Shown: positions 22,554 through 32,370 of the stretch, one piece after another
Numbering within the stretch: position 1 is the first letter of the stretch
Layout: each line of letters starts with the position of its first letter
DNA from: Conoideocrella luteorostrata
Lineage: Eukaryota; Ascomycota; Sordariomycetes; Hypocreales; Clavicipitaceae
NCBI GenBank assembly: GCA_032433595.1
Contig: JASWJB010000115.1
Location: 53,940 to 117,939 of the forward strand
DNA: 64,000 bases
Reading direction: 5' to 3'
Made by a program: the position numbers and the translations under genes
The notes under the pieces: model-generated
What the model saw: the letters and a program-made list of their open reading frames with translations, nothing else
Databases searched by the model: none
What the model was told of the DNA's origin: nothing

Positions 22554-24542
22554 TTAATTGCCTCTTCGGCCGCCCGTACTCATCAGTGTAATCTTCTGCT
22601 TTTTCTTTTTCTTTTTACCGCCCCCTACACCAGTGGCATCGTCCCCAGCGACTGCACTTGCACTTGCCCCTGTACTGGTACTTGTGATGGCCTTGTCGCC
22701 TCCCATGGCACCAATAGCTTCGATCTGCAGAGCTAGCTCGGCAGTGCCTAAGAATTCCTCATCCTTAAGCCAACCGTCGTCTAGAGAAGGGCGGACGGGC
22801 TCCATCTCAGGAGACCCCGTCAATACTCGGGTCCCCCAAACAGTTCGCTGTGTTGATGGGCTAGTTGACATGGACGCCAAGGTTTCGAAGCCAGGTCTTG
22901 GATCTGGTGGAGTGGCGCCGGAATGAGAGGTCAGCGGCTGAAACTGGGAAAGATCTAAAACTGGCGTAGAGTCTTCTTCAAGTGGTTCTAATGCGGTGTG
23001 TCGCCGACTCGTGATGCCGATTGCTCCACGAAGTGCAGCGGCCTCGAGCCGCTCTGACTGTAACCGTTCACGTTCTTCCTGAGCAGCCTTCTCCCGGTTT
23101 CTCTTTCTTCGTTTCTCAATTTCAGCAGAGAATGATTCGAGGATATCCACTGGAACAATGTCCGTCCAATCACACTCTAAAAAGCTAATTATGCACCCAT
23201 GCGGGAGATGCGCGAGATACTTGGTGCGTTTGCGGAGTACTTCGTCCACAACATGACCAGTAGATATATGCTCAACGCGAGGCAGCAGTGTTGATGGGAA
23301 TGAAGCAAATGATCCATACTTGGCTTTCAAAATCCTAATATCAAGAGGCGAGAGATATAAATGTGGTGGAGCGCTGTAAAAATAGAAATCGGCATCCGAA
23401 GGCGGTTTGACTGCTGTTGGAGTCGTATTCACGTCCGTTGCAGCAGGTGACTGGAGCCCGTCGGTTCTTTCCTTTATAGCACGAATAGCCCTGATAGCCT
23501 TCTGACTCCATTCTGAGTCAAGGCCAAAAAGGCTTTCGTCTTCCTTCTCTTGTTTCAATAGAGCTGCAATCTCCTCCTGCAACTGATTTGACATGTACTC
23601 TGCCGTGCCTTTCATGATTCTGGAGTAGTCCAAGACGTTTGCGGCATAGTGCCACGGGACATCGTCGCCAGAATTCAGGACTTCAGCGCCTCCTTCGCGT
23701 GGCAATGCTAGTGTAGAATATGATTTTCTCGCCATCAGACGCAGAACAACATCGCCTCCAATTCGAGGAAGAGGGCTTTCTTGAGCCGCATAAAACCGGA
23801 CAGGTTTCACTTCATGGAGGTAAACTGTGTCCTCGCAAATAGGACATTTTTTCCACCGGGCTCCCTTTCCAGACTTCGCATCGTCATCACTGCTGGAGTT
23901 CATGAACCGGATCAAGCAAGGGAGGCAAAATATATGTCCGCATTTAGCCATTCGCGGAGCCACAGGCTCCGACAAGCAGATGGGGCAAGATGCGGCTTGT
24001 GACTCCGATGAAGCAATGATTTGCAGGACATTGTTCCAGTCTAAGAACACGTCGGCATCAACTTCGTGTTTCGTGTAAGACGCTTCGGGAGATACCACAA
24101 AACGGTAATTCGAATGGACATATCTCGACTTGTCGGCGGCGTGATGACCAGATCCGAGGCCCCATGCTGGGTTCCGGCGATGCGATCTTGGGTGATAGCT
24201 ATGGTCCTGGAAGGGTCTAGAACTGGTGTAATTTAGGAGGTGGGTGATCGACGTCTGGCCTCTCCTGCTAGAGGGATTCCGAACAGCTCTGAGTTCCGCC
24301 ATACTGTCATACTCGTCGGGGTTGCTTTGCGCTCTCTGGCCAGCGACCGGTCGTCGCTGATCCTTATGTTGTTTTCGAGAGCCCTGGCCTTTGCGTGGTG
24401 TAGGTTGTGAGGAAGAAGAGCCGGGTTGGCTAGGACGACGAGATGATTCGAAGTTTGACGCTGCTGCGCCCGTCTGCGTTTGGGATGGATAGCTCGGTGG
24501 CGTCGAAAGGCTCTTGCCGGCAGCTGCATTCGAAGGATTCAT
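22554..24542 (-). CDS. RING finger protein, RNF10/Mag2-like
   Basis: About 662 residues from a single exon. A C3HC4 RING lies at residues 186-236: Cys186/Cys189, Cys201/His203, Cys206/Cys209 and Cys233/Cys236. Upstream is a long basic, Ser-rich disordered region containing SITHLLNYTSSRP; downstream are conserved segments including FYFYSAPPHLYLSPLDIRILK and LAHLPHGCIISFLECDW. This architecture matches RNF10 and yeast Mag2, E3 ligase-type proteins linked to ribosome quality control. The C terminus is Lys-rich (GGGKKKKKKQKI). The start MNPSN at 24542 was chosen because the 35 codons before it, though open, read like an AT-rich leader. Confidence 0.88.
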   Translation of the reverse strand: MNPSNAAAGKSLSTPPSYPSQTQTGAAASNFESSRRPSQPGSSSSQPTPRKGQGSRKQHKDQRRPVAGQRAQSNPDEYDSMAELRAVRNPSSRRGQTSITHLLNYTSSRPFQDHSYHPRSHRRNPAWGLGSGHHAADKSRYVHSNYRFVVSPEASYTKHEVDADVFLDWNNVLQIIASSESQAASCPICLSEPVAPRMAKCGHIFCLPCLIRFMNSSSDDDAKSGKGARWKKCPICEDTVYLHEVKPVRFYAAQESPLPRIGGDVVLRLMARKSYSTLALPREGGAEVLNSGDDVPWHYAANVLDYSRIMKGTAEYMSNQLQEEIAALLKQEKEDESLFGLDSEWSQKAIRAIRAIKERTDGLQSPAATDVNTTPTAVKPPSDADFYFYSAPPHLYLSPLDIRILKAKYGSFASFPSTLLPRVEHISTGHVVDEVLRKRTKYLAHLPHGCIISFLECDWTDIVPVDILESFSAEIEKRRKRNREKAAQEERERLQSERLEAAALRGAIGITSRRHTALEPLEEDSTPVLDLSQFQPLTSHSGATPPDPRPGFETLASMSTSPSTQRTVWGTRVLTGSPEMEPVRPSLDDGWLKDEEFLGTAELALQIEAIGAMGGDKAITSTSTGASASAVAGDDATGVGGGKKKKKKQKITLMSTGGRRGN

Positions 24543-25793
24543 GGCCGGCCTGTGCAGTGCCAGGGAGGTTGTTCCGCCAAATTTAAAATAAATTAAGAAC
24601 GAAAAAGCGAGGGTCGAGAATGAGCGAAACAGTTGACGAGACTTCAATCAAGGTTTGGGTTGAGAGGCAATGGTCAACATGCCTCCGAAGAACCTTGAAG
24701 GGACACGGCACCCTCGCGTCTCGGCAGGGGTTTCTTCCAGACACCAGCTAGCGAAAAGCACTGATTCAAAGGCGCAAATGCGGCAGTTAACTCTTCAATC
24801 GTCTTATTCAACAATCAATGAAAAAGAGTGTACAAATTGGATGAACTAAAGCAGGATATGTGATGACTCTAACGAGAGGGGTCCAACTGGGACGGACCCC
24901 GGCAGTAGTGGTGGAGCAAGGTCAAACAGGTTGGAGTTGACGGCGGGGCGAACCGTGAAGACGTCGATGAAATCTGGGTGGTTTGCGTCGACTATGCCGC
25001 TGCTATTGACGTTAGTCATCGTTTGCACGTGACGGGGCAAATGACGTGCAGCTGTACGGAGTAACGGAGTAGTTCTACGAAGGATTTGTATTTGCTAACG
25101 ATATGAGACGAAGGGGCGTAGCATGCACTATGCAAATCATCTTTGACATCATTTGAACGGGGTGAAAGTTGCGGCGCGTAAGTGCATCACCGTTCCAACG
25201 CCTCAACGTTTCCAGATTAAGCTTTGCATTTCCGGCATGATACTCCGTACCTGCATTTTACATCATGACCAAACATCTTCACGACAACACATGCTGAATG
25301 ATGCACATACAAAGTCAGTTGATACTATTCTGCGTCGTTCCTAGCAAAAGGGCTATCAAATGACGACGACACCGATGGATTTTACACTTAGGCGGGCATG
25401 TACGGAGTATGTGTAATAGATGTATTATATGTATCGAGGTTTCTTTTCCCTAGATTTTCCCCGTAATGTTCTCATCAAGTTGAGTTGCCCGGTACTTCCA
25501 ACAAGAGCGATTGTACATGGATTCCAGTTTCAATGCTAAAACAACACGTGAAAGGAGCGGCATCGAGATGATCATGAATTGGGGCGAGCCCGTCACAACG
25601 TGGGGCCCGGAGTAAATCCATGGCCATTAACTCTTATTCGCAAAAATTTGAGGGGGAATCATTTGACAAGTACAAAGACACTCAACAAGCACATGGCCAT
25701 CACTGTAAACAATACCATAGCATAACATTCCTCCCGATCCTCATTAAACTGGTCCTCTCCAAGCCCAAAAGCAAAAGAATAAAAAGAGAAACT
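24543..25793. other. intergenic region
   Basis: A 1.25-kb region with no supportable gene. Three exact TACGGAGTA/TACTCCGTA copies lie within 355 bases (25055, 25241, 25401). Confidence 0.55.
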
Positions 25794-28700
25794 CTACTTC
25801 AACTTGGCCTTGAGTTTGTGCAGCATGACACTTATGCGGTTCTTCTTCTTCTTCTCACTAGCAGCAGAAGCAGGCTTAGGCTCGGAGCCGTTGCCATGGC
25901 CGTTGGCGGCAGCAGACGAAGTAGCAGGCTCTGTAGCCTTGGTTTCGGTGCCGTTGGCAGCAGCAGCAGTAGTTGTTGCAGTGGCCCCCGTCGTAGCAGC
26001 ACCAACGGGCTTGGTCTCAGCGAGCTTGGTCTCAGCGGGCTTGGTCTCAGCGGGTTTGGTCTCGACAGGTTTGACTGCCACGGGCTTAGTCTCAACAGGT
26101 TTGGTCTCGACTGGTTTAGTCTCAACTGGCTTGGTCTCGAGAGTCTTAACAGTCATTGGCTTGGCCTCGAAAGGTTTGGCAGCGGGAGCCTTAGCGGACT
26201 TGGCGGTATCATCGACAGCAGGGGCTTGCTTAACTTCCTTCAGAAGCTCGCTCTCGACGATCTTCTTCTCCTGGACAGCAGAGGTGCTGGCGGCAGCCTC
26301 GGGGCTCTTGCCAGCTTCGGCAATGGACTCCTTGACTTCCTTAGGGACCTGTGGGGAGACCTTCTCAAGTGGGCTGTCCTTGTTCCCGCTAGCGAGAGCG
26401 TTCTGAGCAGAAGTAGGCAGCTTGTCCTTCACGGATTCGGGAAGATTGTTGTTGATGGCGCTAGCAGTAGCGTTCTTGGCATCATTGGCAACTGGAGCAG
26501 CATCCTCGGAGAACTTAGTGACGGCAGCGGTGGCGGCGGCAACAGCAGCACCAGCAGCAGCAGTAGTGGCGCCGATAATAGTGCCTGTGTTCTCGGACTT
26601 CTCAGTGCCGATTCCAGCAGTGCCAACAGACGTGGCGGGGGCTTGGGGAACCTTGTCCTTAATCTCGTCCTCGACCTTGGCCTTCTCCTGGACTTCCTTA
26701 GGCACAGCAGAGGCCTCGGGGGCGACACCGGCCTTGTCTTGGCTGTCCTTGACGATTGCTGGAACCTTGGGTTCCAAAGGAACCTGGCCAGCGAGGGCAG
26801 CAGTAGTGGAACCGGCGCCGGCAGAGTTGATGGTCGGGTTGGTTACGTCGGTCTTGTCGCCCATGGGCAGACTCGACTCTGGAATCATGGTACCCACAAC
26901 AGGAGGGAGATCGGTGCTCAGAGCAGGGGCAGTAGGAAGCGCATCGCTCTTCTCGTACGATGCCTTGTCCAATTTGACATGCTCATTTACGTTCTGAGAT
27001 GTAATTGAATCAGGGATCTTCTCGCCAGGAGCGAGCTTGATAGGATTGCCAGTGCCGGCGGTGGCGGGAAGGGGATTGATACCAATAGTCTTGTCCTCAA
27101 GATCAGTGCCTTCACTAGGAGTCACAGGGAAACCTCCAGGAACATCAGACGGGGTTGCCATAGCTTCCCTAGCCTCAGCAACCTCGGCCGCAGGAGCGGT
27201 GGCAGCAGATGCGGCAGCGATGGCGGCAGGGTCGGCAGCGATGGCGGCAGGCTTGTTCTTCTTGTTGTTCTTCTTGCCCATTTCGGCGACGGTAGTGGAT
27301 TCGGGGGTGACGGTGTTGATGAATGGAGCTGCGGCGAGACCTGACGGAGGTGCCGATGACGACTTAGTTAGGTCTCCGGGGGTTAAGAAGTTGTTAACGT
27401 TGCCCTCGTGGTCCGGCTCGTGCGGGTAGGACTCGTTGATAGTCCAATTGTGATCGACGACAAACTAAAAGATGGAAAGAGAGAGTGTGAATAGTTAGCC
27501 ACAGATTCGGCCCAGAGACGATGAATATGCACGCCAATGGGTTAAGAAAGTTGAGACTGGAGCGGAAGTAAAATGTGTGATGACAGGTGGACGGGAGCGC
27601 ACGGGGCGTGACGTGAGATATATGCAAGCGGGGAGGCTGGCGCAAGGGGTTGGACCAGGACCTGACCAGTGTGCGGTGCCGGTGGGTCCAGTGTCGTGTG
27701 CGGAGGAGGGCTTTTAGCACCAGACTTTTTGCGACACCGCGTGAGTGCGCAGAGCTTTTTTTCTCAAACAGGAGTGCACAGCGGTGTCGATGTGAGTCAA
27801 GCTATATCGAGAAGTCCCGGAATAATAGTTGTGGTCCGTGGTCTGTGTGGTCTGTCTCAATTTCAAGCTCTTGCATACTCCGTCCCATGCGATGGATGTC
27901 AAGCGAGGCTGGCAGAGTATCCTTCAATTGCGCCAGACGATTGACAGGCTTGGCCGAGACAAATCACTGCGAAGCAATATACATCACATCCCTGTCGCGT
28001 TGGTCGCAGTTCACCCAATATTGGCACAGGGGAGCTGAGTTCAGGCTGCAAGCCTTCTGTAAGGGCTGCCCACCCCCGTTTCACCGGACGGAAGCAGCCA
28101 GAAACGCCAGATACCGCAATCCGATTCCAACCAAGACAAAGAGCTTGCGTGGGCGTTTGCTGACAAAGTCTCGGGCCAGTACTGCCACAATGGTTCAGTG
28201 TGCTGGCTCTGGCGGGGGCAGCGGCCGCATCCAGCGCTCCTTGCTCAGTTCGGCCGCCAATTGTATCTGATGGATGCGGTTACACAGCCAACACGCAATG
28301 TCGCGCCAGCGCTTTTCCCTTCCCAGCCCCGTTTGCCATATCGCAAGGAAATTGAATGTGCGGAGTACCGACAGCATTGAGGATAAACCGCCGGACGCGA
28401 TTTTGGCTAGGGTAATATGGCGACGGGGTAGCTGAAGGCACCTGACATTGCTAATATTGCCCAATTCGTCGAACCCTTGTACTTCGTCACGACTATCCGG
28501 CGCACCATTGTCGCAAGCTCGGCTTTTCCAGTTTTCCATGGACATTGAAGGAAAGCTTTTAATGACCGCGTCGCACCATATGTCGAGCACCAAAAAGTTT
28601 GCGCTGGGTCTCATAATATCCAGGAATTGCGTCGCATGGCATTTGCGTCGTGACGTTGGAAGCCCGCGCCTTTCCAGCCGGTCGGCAAGCTCGGCAGCTC

Positions 28701-29293
28701 CCAATAATTTTGCTACCGGATGGTGGTGTGTCGGTTCGCCAGACCAGTCGTCATAGAGTATACCCACGCAAAAATTTGGTCGCACCCAGACTAGGAGGAC
28801 AGCCGCGGCCAGTGCGAAAGAAGAAAATAAAAGAGAATGTGTGCGATTCAAGAAAATCATGGACAATGACGCACCTTGTAGTAGATCTTTTTCGATGCAT
28901 CTTTTTCTGAAAAATGGACAGTTTTTTGGAAGATGCCCCCTACTTTCTCAAGCCGTACTGACTTGGTCCATTCATCGAACGAGCCGGTAACAAGGACGTC
29001 GGATGTATCAGCGGTGGGATTCGCCCTAAGAGATGAGAGAAATTGTATCGTCAGTGATGCTCACAGCTAGAATGCAAGCTGCCGAAGATAATGAAGAGCT
29101 CAAATGGTTTTTCTCCAAGTCTGCTGCCGTTCTGCTCTGAAATGTTGCGCACGCGCTCGGCTTGATAAATGGCAGGAGCGTTGGGCGAAGCGGGGAACGA
29201 CCTTGAGCTTCCTCAGGGACGGAGGGAGGGATTGGATCAGCGACAGGTAAAGAGAGAACATCGCACTTACCACTTGAAGGTATAGCTACCCAT
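25794..29293 (-). CDS. CBM48 (AMPK-type glycogen-binding) domain protein
   Basis: The protein has about 614 residues from three exons: 29293..29271, 29025..28875 and 27464..25794. Exon 1 gives MGSYTFKW. Exon 2 gives VLVTGSFDEWTKSVRLEKVG and the strand IYYK. Exon 3 continues FVVDHNWTINESYPHEPDHE and ends the domain at NNFLTPG. Together, residues 3-88 form the AMPK1_CBM fold found in AMPK beta subunits and yeast Mdg1/Crp1, which binds glycogen-like glucans or cruciform DNA. The remaining 520 residues are low-complexity Ala/Lys/Glu/Pro sequence with ETKPV repeats and a basic amphipathic end (KKKNRISVMLHKLKAKLK). Intron 1 is 245 bases and intron 2 is 1410 bases, which is long for this genome. An internal MGKKNNKKNK at 27281 could start a shorter product lacking the glucan-binding domain. 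Confidence 0.85.
26005..26180 (-). repeat. 15-base tandem repeats encoding ETKPV/ETKPA
   Basis: Roughly ten imperfect 15-base units within exon 3 of the CBM48 gene encode Val/Ala-Glu-Thr-Lys-Pro pentapeptides. Third-position differences between units show the protein repeat is kept while DNA drifts. Confidence 0.85.
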
Positions 29294-30692
29294 GGTCGCA
29301 ATTCAAACGGCGCAAGATGTTACTGCAAGATTTGAATTTGCAACAAACCGTTATCTACCTATGGTACAGAGTTCGGAGCACGAGCAACGGGGAGTGGGAG
29401 CGGGAGGGCTTCGTTTTGTTGGGAGGATGCTGGCTTTTAGGCCGGGCGGCTCTCCCTATCTATTGCGCCAATGTACGGGGTATGTAGTTGGTGCCATGGA
29501 CTTGGCGGAGGCGCGCGACGGGTGCAGCGGGCAGCGGGCAGAGGTGGCTGGCAACGAAGCGGTCAACTGGTGTTTGACCTGGGTCATCCAATGTCCGCAG
29601 CGCTGTCACCCAATCTCGGCCGTGCGTGTTCCCAGGTTTTCCTTGATAAGCTCATGGCGAGTTCGCGCCTGGATCAAATGAGGTAATGGATCCCAGTGCT
29701 GCCGGCAGGTGCGGGTCCCCATGGCAGCTTTCATGCCAATTCAAGTAGTCTACGATTTGCAGTCAGTCGTCCAGACGGACTACACGGCGCGTGAATACCG
29801 GACAAGCGTAGCAATTGAAGCTCATCATCAAACAAGGAAGCAGGGTCAGCGGGCTATATGCATCTACAACCTGAAAAGACGAACATGATAGGTGACAGCC
29901 GGCCAACGCCCAACGCGCTGACGATTGCAAATGTCAGCTTCGCCGGTCTGCAGAGGAACTAATTCCTGCGTATGGAGTAGTTTTTAACCAATACTTAGAC
30001 GCAGGTAGACGACGTGGACCCAGCGAGTGGCACTAGCGGGAACTGCCCACCACCTACTCCGTACCTTGTCGGTTCATCCGAGCTCTAGCTCAACTGAGCA
30101 AGCCAAGCTATCTATGCAACCGAAGAGGGCGAACGGTTTCTCTTGGTGCAGTAGATTCGCAGGTCCTGCTCGCATGTCTAACCATGGCTCATGATACTTG
30201 CCGAGCTTGCTGTCCAACCCGACTGCCATGGCGGTCTCTCCCGATCCGCTCGCTGCAAGACTAATTAGGTAGTTACTTACAGTGGATGCGAATCTTGACG
30301 AAGCCCTCAGCGGCTGAACCGTCCTCTCGTCAATTTCCACAGTTGCTTTCAACTGCTTGCTTGTTTGCCGGGTGGTCAAACATTGCGAGTCTGTGAAGCC
30401 ACAACACGAAAACACAATACTCTCTCCTCATCCGTAATATCATATCCCCTCATACCCCGTTCCATCTATTGCCGACTGGTGAAAGTCTCTTATAATTAAA
30501 CATAATAAACGAAATCTAACCTGGTATTGTTGGTCAATGTTCTCCGGCAGGGTACAGCCTGCATTTGATGTGTTTTTTCATCATCAGATAAGTCCATGAG
30601 GGACAACAAAAATTTTTAAAAGATAAAGAACATCTATGCAGAGCCCGCAGATGCCATGCGCATAAAAGCAACACTCAACCCCATCTTAGACA
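29294..30692. other. intergenic region with CBM48 gene promoter
   Basis: A 1.4-kb stretch with no recognisable gene on either strand; one exact TACTCCGTA motif lies at 30055. The right end is AT-rich and flanks the GH114 pseudogene. Confidence 0.55.
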
Positions 30693-31709
30693 TCACGACG
30701 AGCCTCTGATCTTAGTATCATACACCCGCCCGACAGAATACCTCACCCACGCATCCAAACCCATTTCCTTCAACACCCGGCTAAACCATCCTGGCCCCTT
30801 TGAGACACCATCATGCAAACAAATCTCTTTGGTCCTGTCATCGCTCACCCTCGACGCCCCATCTGGATACTCGATGTTAAACACCGGTTTGCCAGCCCGA
30901 ATGAACGCCGCAAACATCTCGCACTCTATCATCTGCACGCACTGCTCATTGACGCTGAAGTCGACGAATATAATAGCATCGGGTATTATATTCTCCGCGT
31001 TCTTGAGCTCAATCAAGATGTTGTACTTGCTTGCTTCGCCCCGCAGGAACTTCAAATAATCCACTGTATCGGTCTTGGTGAGCCTAATCCATTATTATTT
31101 TGGTACCTATCCACGTTGTCAGGGTCAATGGCATCGCAACCCTTATCACTAGCTTCTCTTATACGCTTGGCCATTATGCTCCTTACGTTCCCAGATGGAA
31201 GCCTAAGCCACTTGTCACCGCCAGCCGTCGAAATTATTTCCCAAATCTGGAGATGTAAATGAAATCCTTGCCGGCACGGCAGTCTTCGTAGGACCTGCGC
31301 TGAAGTAGCAGACCACTTTTTTGCCGGCGTTATGGAAGGCTTTTATTGTCGAACCCTAGTTGTCGTACATGTTGATGTCCCAAATATTTTCGTTTGGGAT
31401 GGGCGGACCGTTTGATATGTCGATAGGTTGGCGTAGGATGATTTGCCTGGAAGAGTTGACGTGGGGATGCCACAGTGTGCGGATTGAGGCAGTTGAGTTT
31501 GTGGTGACCGGCTCAGTGGAGGGTGTAACTGAGAGCGTAGCTGTTTTGTCGTTGTATCTGTGAGTAAGGCCTACGCCAAGACCGACATTGAGGGTGATGG
31601 CGACGGTGAGAATGATGCCAGTGATGGCGAGTTTCTTCCCCAGGGCGCAAGGCTTTGCGAGATCCATTCTGATCTTTTTGGTTGCTGTTTCGGCATCCGT
31701 CTCCGTCAT
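30693..31709 (-). pseudogene. decayed GH114 glycosidase (Ega3-like, membrane-anchored)
   Basis: The remains of a family GH114 endo-alpha-1,4-polygalactosaminidase gene. The N-terminal part (from 31709) has a short cytosolic stretch, a hydrophobic anchor (about residues 29-51) and the opening NENIWDINMYDN. An in-frame TAG at 31356-31358 replaces the position where relatives usually carry a sense codon. Reading resumes in the same frame (STIKAFHNAGKKVVCYFSAG) through PDLGNNFDGW. A frame change near 31219 follows, then GDKWLRLPSGNVRSIMAKRI and CDAIDPDNVD, another frame change near 31083, and an open tail DYLKFLRGEASKY through DFSVNEQC and GKPVFNIEYP to a stop at 30693. At least three independent lesions make a functional product unlikely. 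The stop is consistent with a C-to-T change in a CpA context. Confidence 0.82.
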
Positions 31710-32370
31710 GAATTAAGATAGAGCTTGACAAGGAGATGAGCTATCGAAGGTGAAGAGAGTTGAAGCCAAGCCGGTCAAGGTGCTGAGCGCACAGCTCTGA
31801 ACAACTGAACATTAATACAACTCTTTTTCGACAGGGTTCAAGTCGCATTGTATGTTTATTTTGTACATCACTGATGGAGTTTAGCAGATGATCATCAGAA
31901 AAGCTATTTTACACGAAAACTGGCATAACTTGTACCTTGCACATGAATCTGTCAGCGCTCGGCGTAGCAAGGGTCTCGAACCGTCTGCGACTTGGCAGTG
32001 CCTCAAACTCAAACGAACAGGCTGATTTATGGCTTTGGCTGGACAGGAATCCATTCCGACGCAAATATTCAACTGGGAAAGACTAGGTTCCTGGTTGAAC
32101 TGACAGGTACCGCCGGGGGGGAACTTTATCCATAGAGCTGTAAGAGCGCTTGCAAAGTACAAGAACTATAATACTACTGAGACTGCTGGTGTGCAACTTG
32201 AATTAGATATCTGTGCGGTAACACGTGATGATGCCCGTCTCAAATTCAGTCCAGAAACCTTATGATACATAGTACACCAAATTTGAACAAGACCTTGCTC
32301 GTCAGGTTGTCATGCTTTACAACTGTGTTTCATACATGTTGGCCAAGCTCGAGGTGGTTATGACACATCT
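31710..32370. other. intergenic region
   Basis: 661 bases between the GH114 remnant and the 3' end of the second regulator. Nothing recognisable is seen. Confidence 0.55.

Noticed and set aside
25620..27008. 462-codon plus-strand frame opposite the CBM48 gene
   Set aside because: The Gly/Leu/Ser repeats mirror the Lys/Glu/Thr repeats of the spliced minus-strand gene.
28195..28866. 223-codon open frame within intron 2 of the CBM48 gene
   Set aside because: No recognised motif; it starts within a few bases of the splice donor and overlaps an unrelated open frame on the other strand. Kept only as part of the intron finding.
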